A stretch of DNA of 64,000 nt from Aliivibrio fischeri ATCC 7744 = JCM 18803 = DSM 507 (GTDB lineage: Bacteria > Pseudomonadota > Gammaproteobacteria > Enterobacterales > Vibrionaceae), in assembly GCF_023983475.1 (NCBI RefSeq), contig NZ_CP092712.1:1798001-1862000 (forward strand). Direction: 5' to 3'. A program made the translations under genes and the position numbers. Position 1 is the first letter of the stretch. Each line of letters opens with the position of its first letter. The notes beneath the pieces are model-generated. The model saw only the letters and a program-made list of their open reading frames with translations. It was not told where the DNA came from and did not search any database. Positions 45,606-55,500 of this stretch are shown piece by piece.

Positions 45606-47060
45606 ATGGATAAATTTTATCAAGCACTTACGATTGTTAGCTTCGTTTTATATTGGCTTCTTGTAGCCGGCGTAACAATTCGTGTTGTTTTCAAACCAAG
45701 ACCCGTAGGCGTATCATTAGCTTGGCTTATGATTATTTACATTCTTCCTGTTATTGGGGTCATGGCTTATTTTTTAATTGGTGAGCTTAACTTAGGTCGA
45801 ACTCGTGGTGAACGTGCACGAGCTATGTTTACACCTTATGAACAATGGTTCGCACAAATTCACCATTGCCAATATCACCAACCACACTCGATTTCCCATC
45901 GAATCTCAGCAATTCACAATTTATGCTCTAATCGACTCGGGATCCCAGCATTAAGTGGCGATACACTCTCGCTATTAAATACCCCTTCAGAAATTCTCAA
46001 TGCGATTATTTCTGATATAGAAAAAGCCGAACATGAAATAAATATGGAGTTTTATATTTGGCATCACGGTGGGTTGGCTGACAGCGTTGCCAGTGCATTA
46101 ATTGGAGCAGCAAAACGAGGCGTAACAGTCAATGTATTGCTTGACTCTGCAGGTAGTATGGATTTCTTTAAAAGCCACTGGCCTAAATTACTCAAACAAT
46201 CAGGTGTCAACATTGTAGAAGCACTAAGTGTTAGTCCATTTCGTATGTTCTTTCGACGCTTAGATTTACGCTTACATCGTAAAATTGTTGTGATTGATAA
46301 CCGTATCGCTTATACCGGCTCAATGAACCTAGTTGATCCACAGTACTTCAAACAAAACTCAGGTGTTGGCCAATGGATTGACGTAATGGTTCGCCTTACA
46401 GGACCTAATGTCGCTATTTTAAATACTATTCATGCGTGGGATTGGGAAGTTGAAACGGGTATTCGCGAGCTACCTCATTTACCGGAATGCCCTGCCTCTA
46501 TTGACCCATTTAATCATACAACTCAAGTGGTTCCTTCTGGCCCTGGTATGCCGGATGACATTATTCAGCAAGTGCTTATTACTGCTATTTGCCAAGCCAG
46601 AAAATCCATTACCATCACCACGCCGTATTTTGTGCCTAGTGAGATTTTATTGCACACCTTAAGAACCACAGCACACCGCGGCGTTGAAGTGAAACTCATA
46701 TTGCCTAAGAAGAATGACTCATTAATGGTGAATTGGGCATCAAAATCTTTTTTTGAAACCCTCTTAAAAGCCGGAGTTCAAATACATGAATTTAATGGTG
46801 GTTTATTACATACAAAATCAGTCGTGATTGATGAAAGCCATTGTATTATTGGAACCGTAAACTTAGATATGCGCAGCTTCTGGCTCAACTTTGAAGTAAG
46901 TTTGATCGTCGATGATCCTGAGTTTACAAAACAATTATCATGGGTTTTAGATGGCTACCTAGAGCAATCAACTCAAGTCTGTTTTGATACATGGCGTCAT
47001 AGAAGTTGGGGAAACCGCTTTACCGAACGATTCTTCTCCATGTTCAGCCCATTACTCTAA
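45606..47060 (+). CDS. clsA: Cardiolipin synthase A
   Basis: 484 residues. Two N-terminal membrane helices (about 8-28 and 36-58) are followed by two phospholipase-D HKD motifs, LHRKIVVIDNRIAYTGSMN and LHTKSVVIDESHCIIGTVN. It joins two phosphatidylglycerol molecules into cardiolipin at the inner membrane. Length matches E. coli ClsA (486). Confidence 0.95.
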   Translation: MDKFYQALTIVSFVLYWLLVAGVTIRVVFKPRPVGVSLAWLMIIYILPVIGVMAYFLIGELNLGRTRGERARAMFTPYEQWFAQIHHCQYHQPHSISHRISAIHNLCSNRLGIPALSGDTLSLLNTPSEILNAIISDIEKAEHEINMEFYIWHHGGLADSVASALIGAAKRGVTVNVLLDSAGSMDFFKSHWPKLLKQSGVNIVEALSVSPFRMFFRRLDLRLHRKIVVIDNRIAYTGSMNLVDPQYFKQNSGVGQWIDVMVRLTGPNVAILNTIHAWDWEVETGIRELPHLPECPASIDPFNHTTQVVPSGPGMPDDIIQQVLITAICQARKSITITTPYFVPSEILLHTLRTTAHRGVEVKLILPKKNDSLMVNWASKSFFETLLKAGVQIHEFNGGLLHTKSVVIDESHCIIGTVNLDMRSFWLNFEVSLIVDDPEFTKQLSWVLDGYLEQSTQVCFDTWRHRSWGNRFTERFFSMFSPLL

Positions 47061-47072
47061 AAACACATAAAA

Positions 47073-47113
47073 AAAAGCCAGTAACTTCTTTACAAAGGTC
47101 ACTGGCTTTTTAA
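47073..47113. terminator. Bidirectional terminator between clsA and folE
   Basis: AAAAGCCAGTAAC...GTCACTGGCTTTT with flanking A- and T-runs, between convergent genes. Confidence 0.85.
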
Positions 47114-47151
47114 TGTTTACTTTGTTGTGGTATTTAACAAGATGGCTGTAT

Positions 47152-47805
47152 TTAACGAATTCCGCTTAAAAACTCATGTCTTGTTGCTGGGTTTCTCTTA
47201 AAGATCCCACCAAGTGCAGTCGTTGTTGTACTACTTGTTGCATCCATTACGCCACGAGATTTAACGCAATAGTGCGTCGCTTCCATAGTAATCGCTACAT
47301 CGTCGCTACCTAATAAGGTTTGTAAAGCCACAAGTATTTGTTGAGTCATGCGTTCTTGTACTTGTGGACGCTGAGCGAAAAATCGAACAATGCGGTTAAT
47401 TTTAGATAATCCGATGATCTTTCCACGAGGAATATAAGCAACCGTCGCTTTACCATCAATGGTCACTAAGTGATGTTCGCAAGTACTGGTTAACGTAATA
47501 TCATTAACACGCACCATCTCATCACAGTTCATCTTATTTTCAATCACTGTAATTTTAGGGAAATTGGCATAATCTAACCCAGAGAAAATCTCGTCCACAT
47601 ACATTTTTGCAATACGGTGTGGCGTTTCTTCTAAACTATCATCACTAAGATCAAGACTTAATAGGGTTAGGATCTCACGCATATGCTCTTCAATGCGCTC
47701 TTTTTTCTCTTCTCGACTAACACCATTTTCTTTCATTGGCGTCTCAAGACCACGTGCAACAAGGGCATCACGCACTAATATGGCTGATTCACTAAGTGAT
47801 GACAT
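47152..47805 (-). CDS. folE: GTP cyclohydrolase I
   Basis: 217 residues from ATG at 47805, which has GGAG 6 bases upstream. The in-frame ATG at 47817 lies before that site. Zinc ligands are in TCEHH and HYCVKSRG; the substrate loop is [13 protein letters not shown]-like. It converts GTP to dihydroneopterin triphosphate, the first step of folate synthesis. Divergent from moeA. Confidence 0.95.
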   Translation of the reverse strand: MSSLSESAILVRDALVARGLETPMKENGVSREEKKERIEEHMREILTLLSLDLSDDSLEETPHRIAKMYVDEIFSGLDYANFPKITVIENKMNCDEMVRVNDITLTSTCEHHLVTIDGKATVAYIPRGKIIGLSKINRIVRFFAQRPQVQERMTQQILVALQTLLGSDDVAITMEATHYCVKSRGVMDATSSTTTTALGGIFKRNPATRHEFLSGIR

Positions 47806-47959
47806 CGTATACTCCAAAATTCCATAATCAATTGAACTTCGCTAAGGATACCTCCTCTATCAAATAAATACACCCTGATTTTACTAGGTCTATTAGATGT
47901 TAAAGGTCAAAATATGGTAATGTTCAATCATTATTACGATTAATGTAGAGAGTACCCTA

Positions 47960-49204
47960 ATGGATTGCTGCGCAACTCAAGGTTTAATTCCAGTAGAAAC
48001 CGCTTTAGAAACCTTATTATCTCAAGTTTCTCCGGTATCAAATACCCATTCTTTAGCTCTTGCTGATGCAATTGGCTTTGTATTAGCTGAAGATATTCGT
48101 TCTCCTATTAATGTTCCTCCATTTGCTAACTCGGCAATGGATGGCTATGCGGTACGTATTGCTGATTTAGAGCAGTCATTAACTTTACCTGTTGTTGGTA
48201 AATCTTTTGCAGGCATTCCTTTTGAAGGTGAATGGCAACCACAAAGCACTGTTCGTATTATGACTGGCGCTAAAATCCCTGAGGGTTGCGATGCTGTCAT
48301 TATGCAAGAGCTAACCACTGAAACAGATGCAGGTATTACCTTCGAATTAAACTTTGCTGATGTAAAACCGCAAGCAAACATCCGCCCGATTGGCGACGAT
48401 GTATCTCAAGGCCAAACTGTGCTAGCTAAAGGTCACCGTTTAACACCACGTGATATTCCGTTAATTGCATCATTAGGTATTAATGATATTCCCGTAGTAA
48501 ATAAGCCAAAAGTCGCTTTCTTCTCAACTGGTGATGAACTTAAACCCCTTGGTCAACCACTAGAAGATGGTCAAATCTACGACAGTAATCGCTACGGTAT
48601 TAAAGTATTAATTGAACGTTTTGGTTGCGAAGCGATCGATCTTGGTATTATCCCTGACTGCCCAGAAACACTAAAAGAAGTGTTCTTAAAAGCAGATAAA
48701 GAAGCCGATGTGGTTATTACGTCTGGCGGTGTAAGTGTTGGCGAGGCGGATTACACTAAAGATATTTTGGATGAATTAGGTCAAATCGGCTTTTGGAAAT
48801 TAGCCATTAAACCGGGTAAACCTTTTGCTTTTGGTCAATTACCAAATTCTTACTTCTGCGGTTTACCTGGAAACCCAGTATCAGCAATGTTGACCATGTA
48901 TGTACTTGTACAGCCAATGCTTGCAAAACTTGCGGGTCATACAAAATGGGAAGCGCCAAAATCAATTCCAGCAAAAGCAACGTCTGCATTTAAAAAACAC
49001 CCTGGCCGTACTGACTACCAACGTGGCATTTATTCTATTAATGAACAAGGTCAATTTGAGGTATCGACGACCGGTAACCAAGGTTCTGGCGCCTTCAGTT
49101 CAATGAGTATTGCCAATTGCTTCGTCGTATTAGAACGTGAGCGTGGCCGTGTTGAAGCCGGTGAAACGGTTAACATCGAACTTTTCAACGCATCACTATA
49201 CTAA
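47960..49204 (+). CDS. moeA: Molybdopterin molybdenumtransferase MoeA
   Basis: 414 residues. Motifs include NSAMDGYAVR, IMTGAKIPEGCDAVIMQE, TGDEL and the MoCF core TSGGVSVGEADYTKD, then FCGLPGNPVSAM. It inserts molybdate into adenylylated molybdopterin to make the molybdenum cofactor. Ten bases before moeB, as in E. coli. The cofactor would serve enzymes such as the TMAO reductase suggested by torS/torT at the right edge. Confidence 0.95.
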   Translation: MDCCATQGLIPVETALETLLSQVSPVSNTHSLALADAIGFVLAEDIRSPINVPPFANSAMDGYAVRIADLEQSLTLPVVGKSFAGIPFEGEWQPQSTVRIMTGAKIPEGCDAVIMQELTTETDAGITFELNFADVKPQANIRPIGDDVSQGQTVLAKGHRLTPRDIPLIASLGINDIPVVNKPKVAFFSTGDELKPLGQPLEDGQIYDSNRYGIKVLIERFGCEAIDLGIIPDCPETLKEVFLKADKEADVVITSGGVSVGEADYTKDILDELGQIGFWKLAIKPGKPFAFGQLPNSYFCGLPGNPVSAMLTMYVLVQPMLAKLAGHTKWEAPKSIPAKATSAFKKHPGRTDYQRGIYSINEQGQFEVSTTGNQGSGAFSSMSIANCFVVLERERGRVEAGETVNIELFNASLY

Positions 49205-49214
49205 GAGCTTATTC

Positions 49215-49964
49215 ATGAGTGAATTAACTGATAATGAAATGCTTCGCTATAACCGTCAGATCATCTTACGTAATTTTGATTTTGATGGCCAAGAAGCATT
49301 AAAGGCAAGCTCTATACTTATTATTGGTGCCGGTGGCCTTGGTTGCGCATCCAGCCAATATTTAGCGGCGGCGGGTGTTGGTACTCTAACACTTGTTGAT
49401 GATGACTGCGTTGAACTTTCAAACCTGCAACGTCAAGTATTGCACTGTGATGAGACTATCGGTGTAAAGAAAGTTATGTCAGCAAAAATGGCGTTAAATC
49501 GAATTAACCCCAACTGCCACATCAACACCGTAGATAAACGTCTATCTGATGACGAATTACGCTCATTAATTGCATCTCATGATCTAGTACTTGATGGTAC
49601 TGATAATGTTGATACACGTAACCAATTAAACCGCTTATGCCACGAATCTAAGACACCATTGGTTTCTGGTGCAGCTATTCGTATGGAAGGCCAAGTAAGT
49701 GTTTATACTTATCAAGATGATGAACCTTGCTACCAATGCTTGAGCAGTTTATTTGGTCAACAAGCATTAACTTGTGTTGAAGCTGGAGTGATGTCACCTG
49801 TTGTGGGCATTATTGGTTCCGTTCAAGCACTAGAAGCGATAAAAGTATTAGCCAACTATGGTCAACCTTTAATCAGCAAACTTCTCATTTTAGATGCCCT
49901 ATCGATGAATTGGCGTGAAATGAAGCTGGCTAAAATGCCTAATTGCTCTGTTTGTGGTCACTAA
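49215..49964 (+). CDS. moeB: Molybdopterin-synthase adenylyltransferase MoeB
   Basis: 249 residues from ATG at 49215. Longer in-frame starts lie inside moeA. E1-like fold with nucleotide motif GAGGLGCASSQYL, catalytic-region DGTDNVDTRNQLN, and zinc cysteines CYQCL and CSVCGH. It adenylates the C-terminus of MoaD so that sulfur can be loaded for molybdopterin. Second gene of the moeAB operon. Confidence 0.95.
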   Translation: MSELTDNEMLRYNRQIILRNFDFDGQEALKASSILIIGAGGLGCASSQYLAAAGVGTLTLVDDDCVELSNLQRQVLHCDETIGVKKVMSAKMALNRINPNCHINTVDKRLSDDELRSLIASHDLVLDGTDNVDTRNQLNRLCHESKTPLVSGAAIRMEGQVSVYTYQDDEPCYQCLSSLFGQQALTCVEAGVMSPVVGIIGSVQALEAIKVLANYGQPLISKLLILDALSMNWREMKLAKMPNCSVCGH

Positions 49965-49986
49965 AAATACATTTAATTATTTATTT

Positions 49987-50024
49987 AAAGGCGGTAAACC
50001 TATTAAAAGTTACCGCCTTTTCTA
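49987..50024 (+). terminator. moeAB terminator
   Basis: AAAGGCGGTAA...TTACCGCCTTT followed by TCTATTTT. Confidence 0.8.
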
Positions 50025-50149
50025 TTTTCAAACACCATAAATTCCCTAATAAAAACAAATACAAATATAATTCCCCTCTCTCAGAGCTGCAAGAATCAGA
50101 GCTAAATCTCTTCCCCATGTAATACACATTTAAGAAAAGTGAAATATAA

Positions 50150-50167
50150 CTGTCACATAACTTTCCT
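50150..50167 (+). promoter_or_regulatory. Pho box upstream of pstS
   Basis: CTGTCACATAACTTTCCT resembles the 18-bp PhoB consensus of two CTGTCAT-like repeats 11 bases apart. The first repeat is good and the second is degenerate. It lies about 55 bases before the pstS ribosome site. Confidence 0.6.
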
Positions 50168-50221
50168 AAAGTGACCTCGTCAACTTAATTACGGCATGAA
50201 TGCCAGACAAAGGAAATGAAA

Positions 50222-51043
50222 ATGAAAAAGTCAGTAATCGGCGCACTAGCAATTATTAGTTCAGTAGTAGCAGCACCAACTTTAGCAAAGGAAACCATTT
50301 CTGCAGTTGGTTCAAGCAGTGTAACTCCACTTATGGAAGTTTTTTCTGAAACATACATGAAAGAACATTCAAATGTATTTATCGAAGTTCAAGGCCCTGG
50401 CTCTTCAGCTGGTGTTAAAGCAGCAAAAAATGGTTCTGCTGATTTAGGAATGTCTTCTCGCAACTTAAAATCAGATGAGAAAGATCCTGCACTTAAAGAG
50501 CTTATTGTTGCTCACGACGGTATCGCTGTTGTTGTAAACCCAAATAACAAACTTAAGGGTCTAACATCAGAGCAAGTGACGGCTATCTATAAAGGTGAAG
50601 TTAAAAACTGGAAAGAAGTGGGTGGAGCAGACAAGCCTGTTGTTGTAATTACTCGTGATACGGCTTCTGGTACTCGTGGCGCATTTGAAGACATCATGAG
50701 CCTGAAGAAAAAAGTATCAGGCATGAAAGTATCAGCAATTTCACAACGAGCTCAAGTTGCTAACGGCAACGGTGCACTAAAAACAATGGTAGCAAGTAAC
50801 CCATACGCAATTGGTTACATCTCTTTAGGTACTGTTGATAGTTCTGTACACGCACTAGCAATTGATAACGTAGAACCAAGTGTTGCTGACATCAAAAACG
50901 GCACTTACAAAGTATCTCGTCCATTCCTTGTTCTATACAAAGAAGGTAAACCATCAGCTGAAGCTCAAAAATTCCTTGATTGGATGACAGCTGAAACAGC
51001 TCAAAACCTTGTTGAAAAGAAAGGCTACATCTCAGTTAACTAA
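50222..51043 (+). CDS. pstS: Phosphate ABC transporter binding protein
   Basis: 273 residues from ATG at 50222, which has AAAGGAA at a good distance. An ATG two codons earlier lies too close. Signal peptide to about residue 22 (APTLAKE). Phosphate-binding features are GSSSVTPLMEVF, GPGSSAGVKAAKNGSADLGMSSR and RDTASGTRGAFE. A vibrio-type short PstS. First gene of pstSCAB, with a hairpin (51056-51084) before pstC. Confidence 0.94.
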   Translation: MKKSVIGALAIISSVVAAPTLAKETISAVGSSSVTPLMEVFSETYMKEHSNVFIEVQGPGSSAGVKAAKNGSADLGMSSRNLKSDEKDPALKELIVAHDGIAVVVNPNNKLKGLTSEQVTAIYKGEVKNWKEVGGADKPVVVITRDTASGTRGAFEDIMSLKKKVSGMKVSAISQRAQVANGNGALKTMVASNPYAIGYISLGTVDSSVHALAIDNVEPSVADIKNGTYKVSRPFLVLYKEGKPSAEAQKFLDWMTAETAQNLVEKKGYISVN

Positions 51044-51055
51044 TTTCTACCCTAT

Positions 51056-51084
51056 TGCCTGACCTGCGAAGGTTGGGCATTTTT
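51056..51084 (+). terminator. Partial terminator between pstS and pstC
   Basis: TGCCTGACC-TGCGAA-GGTTGGGCA followed by TTTTT. It would let only part of the transcripts continue into the permease genes. Confidence 0.7.
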
Positions 51085-51118
51085 CCATTTCGAATTTTTC
51101 GACATGTGAGTATTTATT

Positions 51119-52045
51119 ATGACCATCGCAATGAATAATCAAAGCACAGAAAATCAAGTAAAACCATCGAACAATCCACTACGAGAAAAAAAGCGCGTGG
51201 ATTGGAGAGAACGTATTTTTCACGGTTTATTTTTAAGTTGTGCTGTTATTGGTATTGTTTCACTAGCGACTATCGCTTACTTCATCATTAAAGAAAGTAT
51301 TCCTGCATTTCAACAAGCTGGTGTAAGCGGCATTGTATTAGGCCAAGATTGGCTACCACCGGCATTATATGGTGTATTCACCATGATCGTTGCATCAATT
51401 GTATCGACCTTTGGTGCGGTATTAGTTGGTGTTCCTGTCGGTATTTTAACGGCTATTTTTATTGCAGAAATAGCACCAAAACAAGTCGCTGATATTATTC
51501 GACCTGCCGTTGAACTATTAGCTGGTATACCATCGGTTGTATACGGCTTCTTTGGCCTAGTTATTATTGTTCCATTAATTCAAGACATATTCCAAGTCCC
51601 TGCAGGTAACACCATTCTTGCTGGTATTATCGTTCTTGGTGTAATGATTCTTCCTACTGTAATCACCGTATCAGAAACGTCTATTCGTGCTGTACCGTCA
51701 ACATACAGAGAAGGCTCACTGGCACTTGGGGCTTCTAAAATATTCACTATTTTCCGTATTCTTCTTCCTGCCGCTCGTTCAGGTATCATGACAGGCGTTA
51801 TTCTTGGTATCGCTCGTGCACTGGGTGAAACCATGGCAATCATCATGGTAATGGGTAACGCCCCAGCAATGCCTGAAGGAATTTTAGATTCAGCACGAAC
51901 ATTAACCGCAAACATCGCAATTGAAATGTCATACGCAAGTGGCATTCACGCCAACGCTCTGTACGCAACCGGTGTGGTATTGCTTGTATTTATCATGTCT
52001 CTTAATGGCATTCTTCTTTACTTAAACCGTGAAACGGCGAAATAA
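51119..52045 (+). CDS. pstC: Phosphate ABC transporter permease PstC
   Basis: 308 residues with six predicted membrane helices after a charged N-terminus of about 35 residues. Permease motif TYREGSLALGASKIFTIFRILLPAARSGI. ATG at 51119. Forms the channel with PstA. The gene stops 4 bases before the pstA start. Confidence 0.94.
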   Translation: MTIAMNNQSTENQVKPSNNPLREKKRVDWRERIFHGLFLSCAVIGIVSLATIAYFIIKESIPAFQQAGVSGIVLGQDWLPPALYGVFTMIVASIVSTFGAVLVGVPVGILTAIFIAEIAPKQVADIIRPAVELLAGIPSVVYGFFGLVIIVPLIQDIFQVPAGNTILAGIIVLGVMILPTVITVSETSIRAVPSTYREGSLALGASKIFTIFRILLPAARSGIMTGVILGIARALGETMAIIMVMGNAPAMPEGILDSARTLTANIAIEMSYASGIHANALYATGVVLLVFIMSLNGILLYLNRETAK

Positions 52046-52049
52046 GATC

Positions 52050-52907
52050 ATGAATAAATTAAAAAAACAGCGTCAAATAAAAGACCAAATTGCTTCAGGA
52101 TTTATTTGGTTATCAGCTGCAATTACTGTAGGTTTCCTATTTTGGATTATCTGGTACATCCTTTCGAATGGCATGCAACACGTAAGTTGGTCATTCATTA
52201 CAGATAACTACACTCGAACAGGTGAAGAGCACGGTATCTTCCCTATGATAGTTTCAACGTTATACATGGTACTTGCTTCAATTGCTGTTGCTGCACCACT
52301 TGGTATCATGACAGCTATTTACCTAACCGAATATGCAAAAGTAGGAAGCAAATTAGTTAAAGCGATCCGCTTCTGTACTGAATCGTTAGCTGGCATTCCA
52401 TCGATTATCTTTGGTCTGTTTGGTATGACTTTCTTTGTCGGTATTTTAGGTCTTGGCTTCTCTATCTTATCTGGTGCTTTAACACTGAGTATTTTAATAC
52501 TACCCGTTATCATTCGTACAACAGAAGAAGCGTTAATGGCTGTACCTCAAACATTTCGTGAAGGTTCATACGGACTTGGTGCATCAAAAATTTATACAAT
52601 TTGGCGCTTAATTTTACCAAGTGCAATGCCAGGCATTTTGACTTCCGTTATTTTAAGTATTGGTCGTGTTATTGGTGAGTCTGCACCCGTGTTTTTGACC
52701 GCTGGTATGGTTGCACGTATTCCCGATTCATTACTGGATTCAGGACGTACACTAACAGTTCACCTTTATAAGCTAACCACTGAATTATTTACTATCGACG
52801 AGTGGAACCAAGCTTACGGAACGGCAACCGTACTTATCGTTCTTGTCCTTGTCATTAATATGCTAACCAAGCTATTGGCTCGAAAAATTAATAAAGCATC
52901 TTACTAA
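52050..52907 (+). CDS. pstA: Phosphate ABC transporter permease PstA
   Basis: 285 residues from ATG at 52050 (MNKLKKQRQIKDQ). A start seven codons earlier would overlap pstC. Six membrane helices and permease motif TFREGSYGLGASKIYTIWRLILPSAMPGI. Confidence 0.93.
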   Translation: MNKLKKQRQIKDQIASGFIWLSAAITVGFLFWIIWYILSNGMQHVSWSFITDNYTRTGEEHGIFPMIVSTLYMVLASIAVAAPLGIMTAIYLTEYAKVGSKLVKAIRFCTESLAGIPSIIFGLFGMTFFVGILGLGFSILSGALTLSILILPVIIRTTEEALMAVPQTFREGSYGLGASKIYTIWRLILPSAMPGILTSVILSIGRVIGESAPVFLTAGMVARIPDSLLDSGRTLTVHLYKLTTELFTIDEWNQAYGTATVLIVLVLVINMLTKLLARKINKASY

Positions 52908-52971
52908 AATATAACGTTATCAAATTAAATCAGTCGCACGACAATAAGTTGCGGCTGATGAGGAAAATACA

Positions 52972-53721
52972 ATGAACAAATTTAATATTGAAAATCTAGA
53001 CCTTTTTTACGGACAAAACCAAGCGCTTAAAAACATCAACTTGCCAATTCCAGCAAAACAAGTAACGGCACTAATTGGCCCTTCTGGCTGTGGTAAATCA
53101 ACATTGTTGCGTTGTTTAAACCGCATGAATGATTTGATTGAAGGCGTAAAAATCACAGGTCTTGTTAATCTTGATGGTAACGATATTTACGGAAACATTG
53201 ATGTAGCAGATCTTCGTATCAAAGTAGGTATGGTATTCCAAAAAGCAAACCCATTCCCAATGAGCATTTACGAGAACGTTGCTTATGGCTTAAAAGCTCA
53301 AGGCGTAAAAGATAAGAAAGTGCTAGATGCAGTCGTTGAGAAATCATTACGTGGTGCTGCACTATGGGATGAAGTGAAAGATCGTCTTAAATCTCACGCT
53401 TTTGGTCTGTCTGGTGGTCAACAACAACGTCTTTGTATTGCTCGTACCATTGCAATGGAACCAGATGTCATCCTAATGGACGAACCAACCTCAGCTCTTG
53501 ACCCAATTGCAACGCATAAAGTGGAAGAGTTAATGGAAACACTGAAGAAAGATTACACCATTGTTATCGTAACCCACTCAATGCAGCAAGCTCGTCGTAT
53601 CTCAGATAAAACAGCCTTCTTCTTAATGGGTGAACTTGTTGAGCACGATGACACACAAATCATTTTCTCTAATCCAAAAGATGACCGTACACAAGGCTAT
53701 GTTAACGGTGATTTTGGTTAA
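52972..53721 (+). CDS. pstB: Phosphate ABC transporter ATPase PstB
   Basis: 249 residues. Walker [10 protein letters not shown], signature [19 protein letters not shown], Walker [13 protein letters not shown] and the PstB-typical H-loop [15 protein letters not shown]. Last pst gene here. No phoU follows, unlike E. coli pstSCAB-phoU. Vibrios often carry a second pst locus, so phoU may lie elsewhere. Confidence 0.95.
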   Translation: MNKFNIENLDLFYGQNQALKNINLPIPAKQVTALIGPSGCGKSTLLRCLNRMNDLIEGVKITGLVNLDGNDIYGNIDVADLRIKVGMVFQKANPFPMSIYENVAYGLKAQGVKDKKVLDAVVEKSLRGAALWDEVKDRLKSHAFGLSGGQQQRLCIARTIAMEPDVILMDEPTSALDPIATHKVEELMETLKKDYTIVIVTHSMQQARRISDKTAFFLMGELVEHDDTQIIFSNPKDDRTQGYVNGDFG

Positions 53722-53759
53722 TTAACACAAAGAATAATAACAAAGCGATGGAAACTCTT

Positions 53760-53783
53760 GCCCCTCTAGTTAGGGGCTTTTTT
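53760..53783 (+). terminator. pst operon terminator
   Basis: GCCCCT-CTAGTT-AGGGGC followed by TTTTTT. Confidence 0.9.
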
Positions 53784-53835
53784 GTTGCAATCTAATATTT
53801 TTAATAAGAAAAAACTTAACTACTACAACTAATTA

Positions 53836-54012
53836 TCAACATCTTTTATCTATTATATTTAAAACCAATATTTTTTGTTTTTTAGAAACTGGTTGTTTAT
53901 ATATAACCTTATGTAAAATATTTGAAATAAATGCTCTTTCCCATAAGTTAAAATTATTATAATCCAACAATATCGCGTCATTTATTTTTGTAAAAAAATC
54001 ATTATCATTCAT
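53836..54012 (-). CDS. Putative 58-aa protein at the end of the DUF1611 locus
   Basis: Minus-strand ATG at 54012 opens MNDNDFFTKINDAIL and ends NIIDKRC at a TGA at 53836. The sequence is amphipathic and balanced in charge, with a LWERAFISNILHKV helix and a PVSKKQKILVL segment. It looks like a folded protein rather than random AT-rich translation. It starts 14 bases after the end of the frameshifted lipoprotein remnant. The ribosome site is weak (ACGG). I recognise no family. It may be a fragment of a larger lost gene. Confidence 0.4.
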   Translation of the reverse strand: MNDNDFFTKINDAILLDYNNFNLWERAFISNILHKVIYKQPVSKKQKILVLNIIDKRC

Positions 54013-54026
54013 TATTTACCGTTATA

Positions 54027-54403
54027 CTATTTAGAGCATAAATTTATTGATATAACATATTCTGTCTCTTTAATTTTCTTAAAATTTAAAATAACAATTC
54101 TATAAGACACCCCTCGATTCAATAATTCTCTTATTTCAACATTATTACAAAAACGTAAAGTAATAAAATATAAAAATCTTTAGTCATTAAATTGCTATTT
54201 TTAATTACATATATATTAACATCTTTTTTAATACTCATTACTGACAGTAACACCATATCTCCCATATCATAAGGTAAGTATTGATGTAACATATCGGATC
54301 TATAATTAGCAAGTGAATAAGACGTTCTATTATTAACTGTTGCACTACAAGAACTAATTAATAAAAATAAAATCACAGTGAAAAACAATTTATATAATAC
54401 CAT
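54027..54403 (-). pseudogene. Small lipoprotein with probable frameshift
   Basis: The ATG frame from 54403 gives a lipoprotein signal (lipobox ISSC, Cys19) and runs to residue 90, ending with an odd hydrophobic tail DFYILLLYVFVIMLK. A shift of one base in the AT-rich run near 54165-54180 opens a better continuation, TLRFCNNVEIRELLNRG and so on, to a TAG at 54027. The total would be about 125 residues with a Cys-to-Cys C-terminal domain of the kind seen in small secreted proteins. Either a pseudogene or a sequencing error in a homopolymer. Starts 5 bases after the racemase stop. Confidence 0.55.
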
Positions 54404-54408
54404 CTATA

Positions 54409-55500
54409 TTACTGCTTCTTAGGTAATTCAAATCCTTTTATATTTTGAAAATTCTTATGTACAAATGATGAAGACATTGAAGATAACAATCCACTATAAT
54501 CTAATTCAAATTTTACCTTTTGCCCTACAAATAATGGATATTTATTTGTTTCAACAACTAAATGATCACTTGTTGAAGACATTATATTTATACCTTCAGG
54601 AGCCTTAATTCCTGTTACAATTACATCTTGACGACCTAAAGCAATAATCGCTTGTAGTACTAAACCTCTATCGAAAATATCATCTTTTTCTCCAAAAGCA
54701 TTATATCCCCTATCCCCCCAAGGTAGAGATGGTTTTATCTTTGATTCAATGACCTCTGCTGTCAAGGTTATAGCATCGGTAAATAGCCCCTTAATTGGTT
54801 TTTGATATAGAGAATCACATCCCAAGAATATTGACTCTCCGAGTCGAAGATGATTAATTCTTGTTTTATTTTTATTATTAAGAGCCCAATAAAGAGATGC
54901 AGAATTACCACCAGATATGATATCTAATTTAATATTAAACTTTTTTTCTAAACTATCTGCAAGATTTGATAACTGAGATATTTTTAATTTATTAGGAATA
55001 ACACCATAACGACAGGCAAGGTTCATCCCTATTCCTTTAATAAGGATGTTTGGTAATTTTATTATTTTATAAAAAAAATCAAATAATTGATGAGGCATAA
55101 CCCCTTCTCTAAGATCGCCAAGTTCTACCATAACAATCACTCCATGATTGACATTTAACTTACTAGCTTCTAATGAGAGTTTTTTTATTACTGAAACTTC
55201 AGTATTAAGACTAATATCACAATACTTAATTACACTTTTAACTTGACTAATCATTGGACTTCTAATCAAAATAGTTGGTATTTTGATTCCAGATGATTGT
55301 ATTCTATCCATATTTTCAATACGAGAATCGGCTATCATATTCACGCCTGCATGTACTAACACATTAGTAATTATCGGATTACCCAAACATACTTTTGTTA
55401 CTGGTGCTATTGATATCCCTTTTTTATATAACTTATTAATTAATGTCCGTGTATTAAGATAAATTTTAGTGCAATTAATATCTAACCGAGGGTAACTCAT
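54409..55500 (-). CDS. PLP-dependent racemase, alanine/ornithine racemase family (Orr-like)
   Basis: 363 residues. The alanine-racemase-type barrel has the PLP lysine K36 in APVTKVCLGNP. IADSRIENM, VELGDLREGV, the phosphate-binding SGGNSASL and the LRLGESIFLG motif fit ornithine-racemase-like enzymes better than Alr or YggS. It probably interconverts L- and D-forms of an amino acid in the cytoplasm. The start overlaps the DUF1611 stop as ATGA, so the two are coupled. The gene is AT-rich with unusual codon use for the window, suggesting acquisition. Substrate unknown. Confidence 0.8.
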   Translation of the reverse strand: MSYPRLDINCTKIYLNTRTLINKLYKKGISIAPVTKVCLGNPIITNVLVHAGVNMIADSRIENMDRIQSSGIKIPTILIRSPMISQVKSVIKYCDISLNTEVSVIKKLSLEASKLNVNHGVIVMVELGDLREGVMPHQLFDFFYKIIKLPNILIKGIGMNLACRYGVIPNKLKISQLSNLADSLEKKFNIKLDIISGGNSASLYWALNNKNKTRINHLRLGESIFLGCDSLYQKPIKGLFTDAITLTAEVIESKIKPSLPWGDRGYNAFGEKDDIFDRGLVLQAIIALGRQDVIVTGIKAPEGINIMSSTSDHLVVETNKYPLFVGQKVKFELDYSGLLSSMSSSFVHKNFQNIKGFELPKKQ

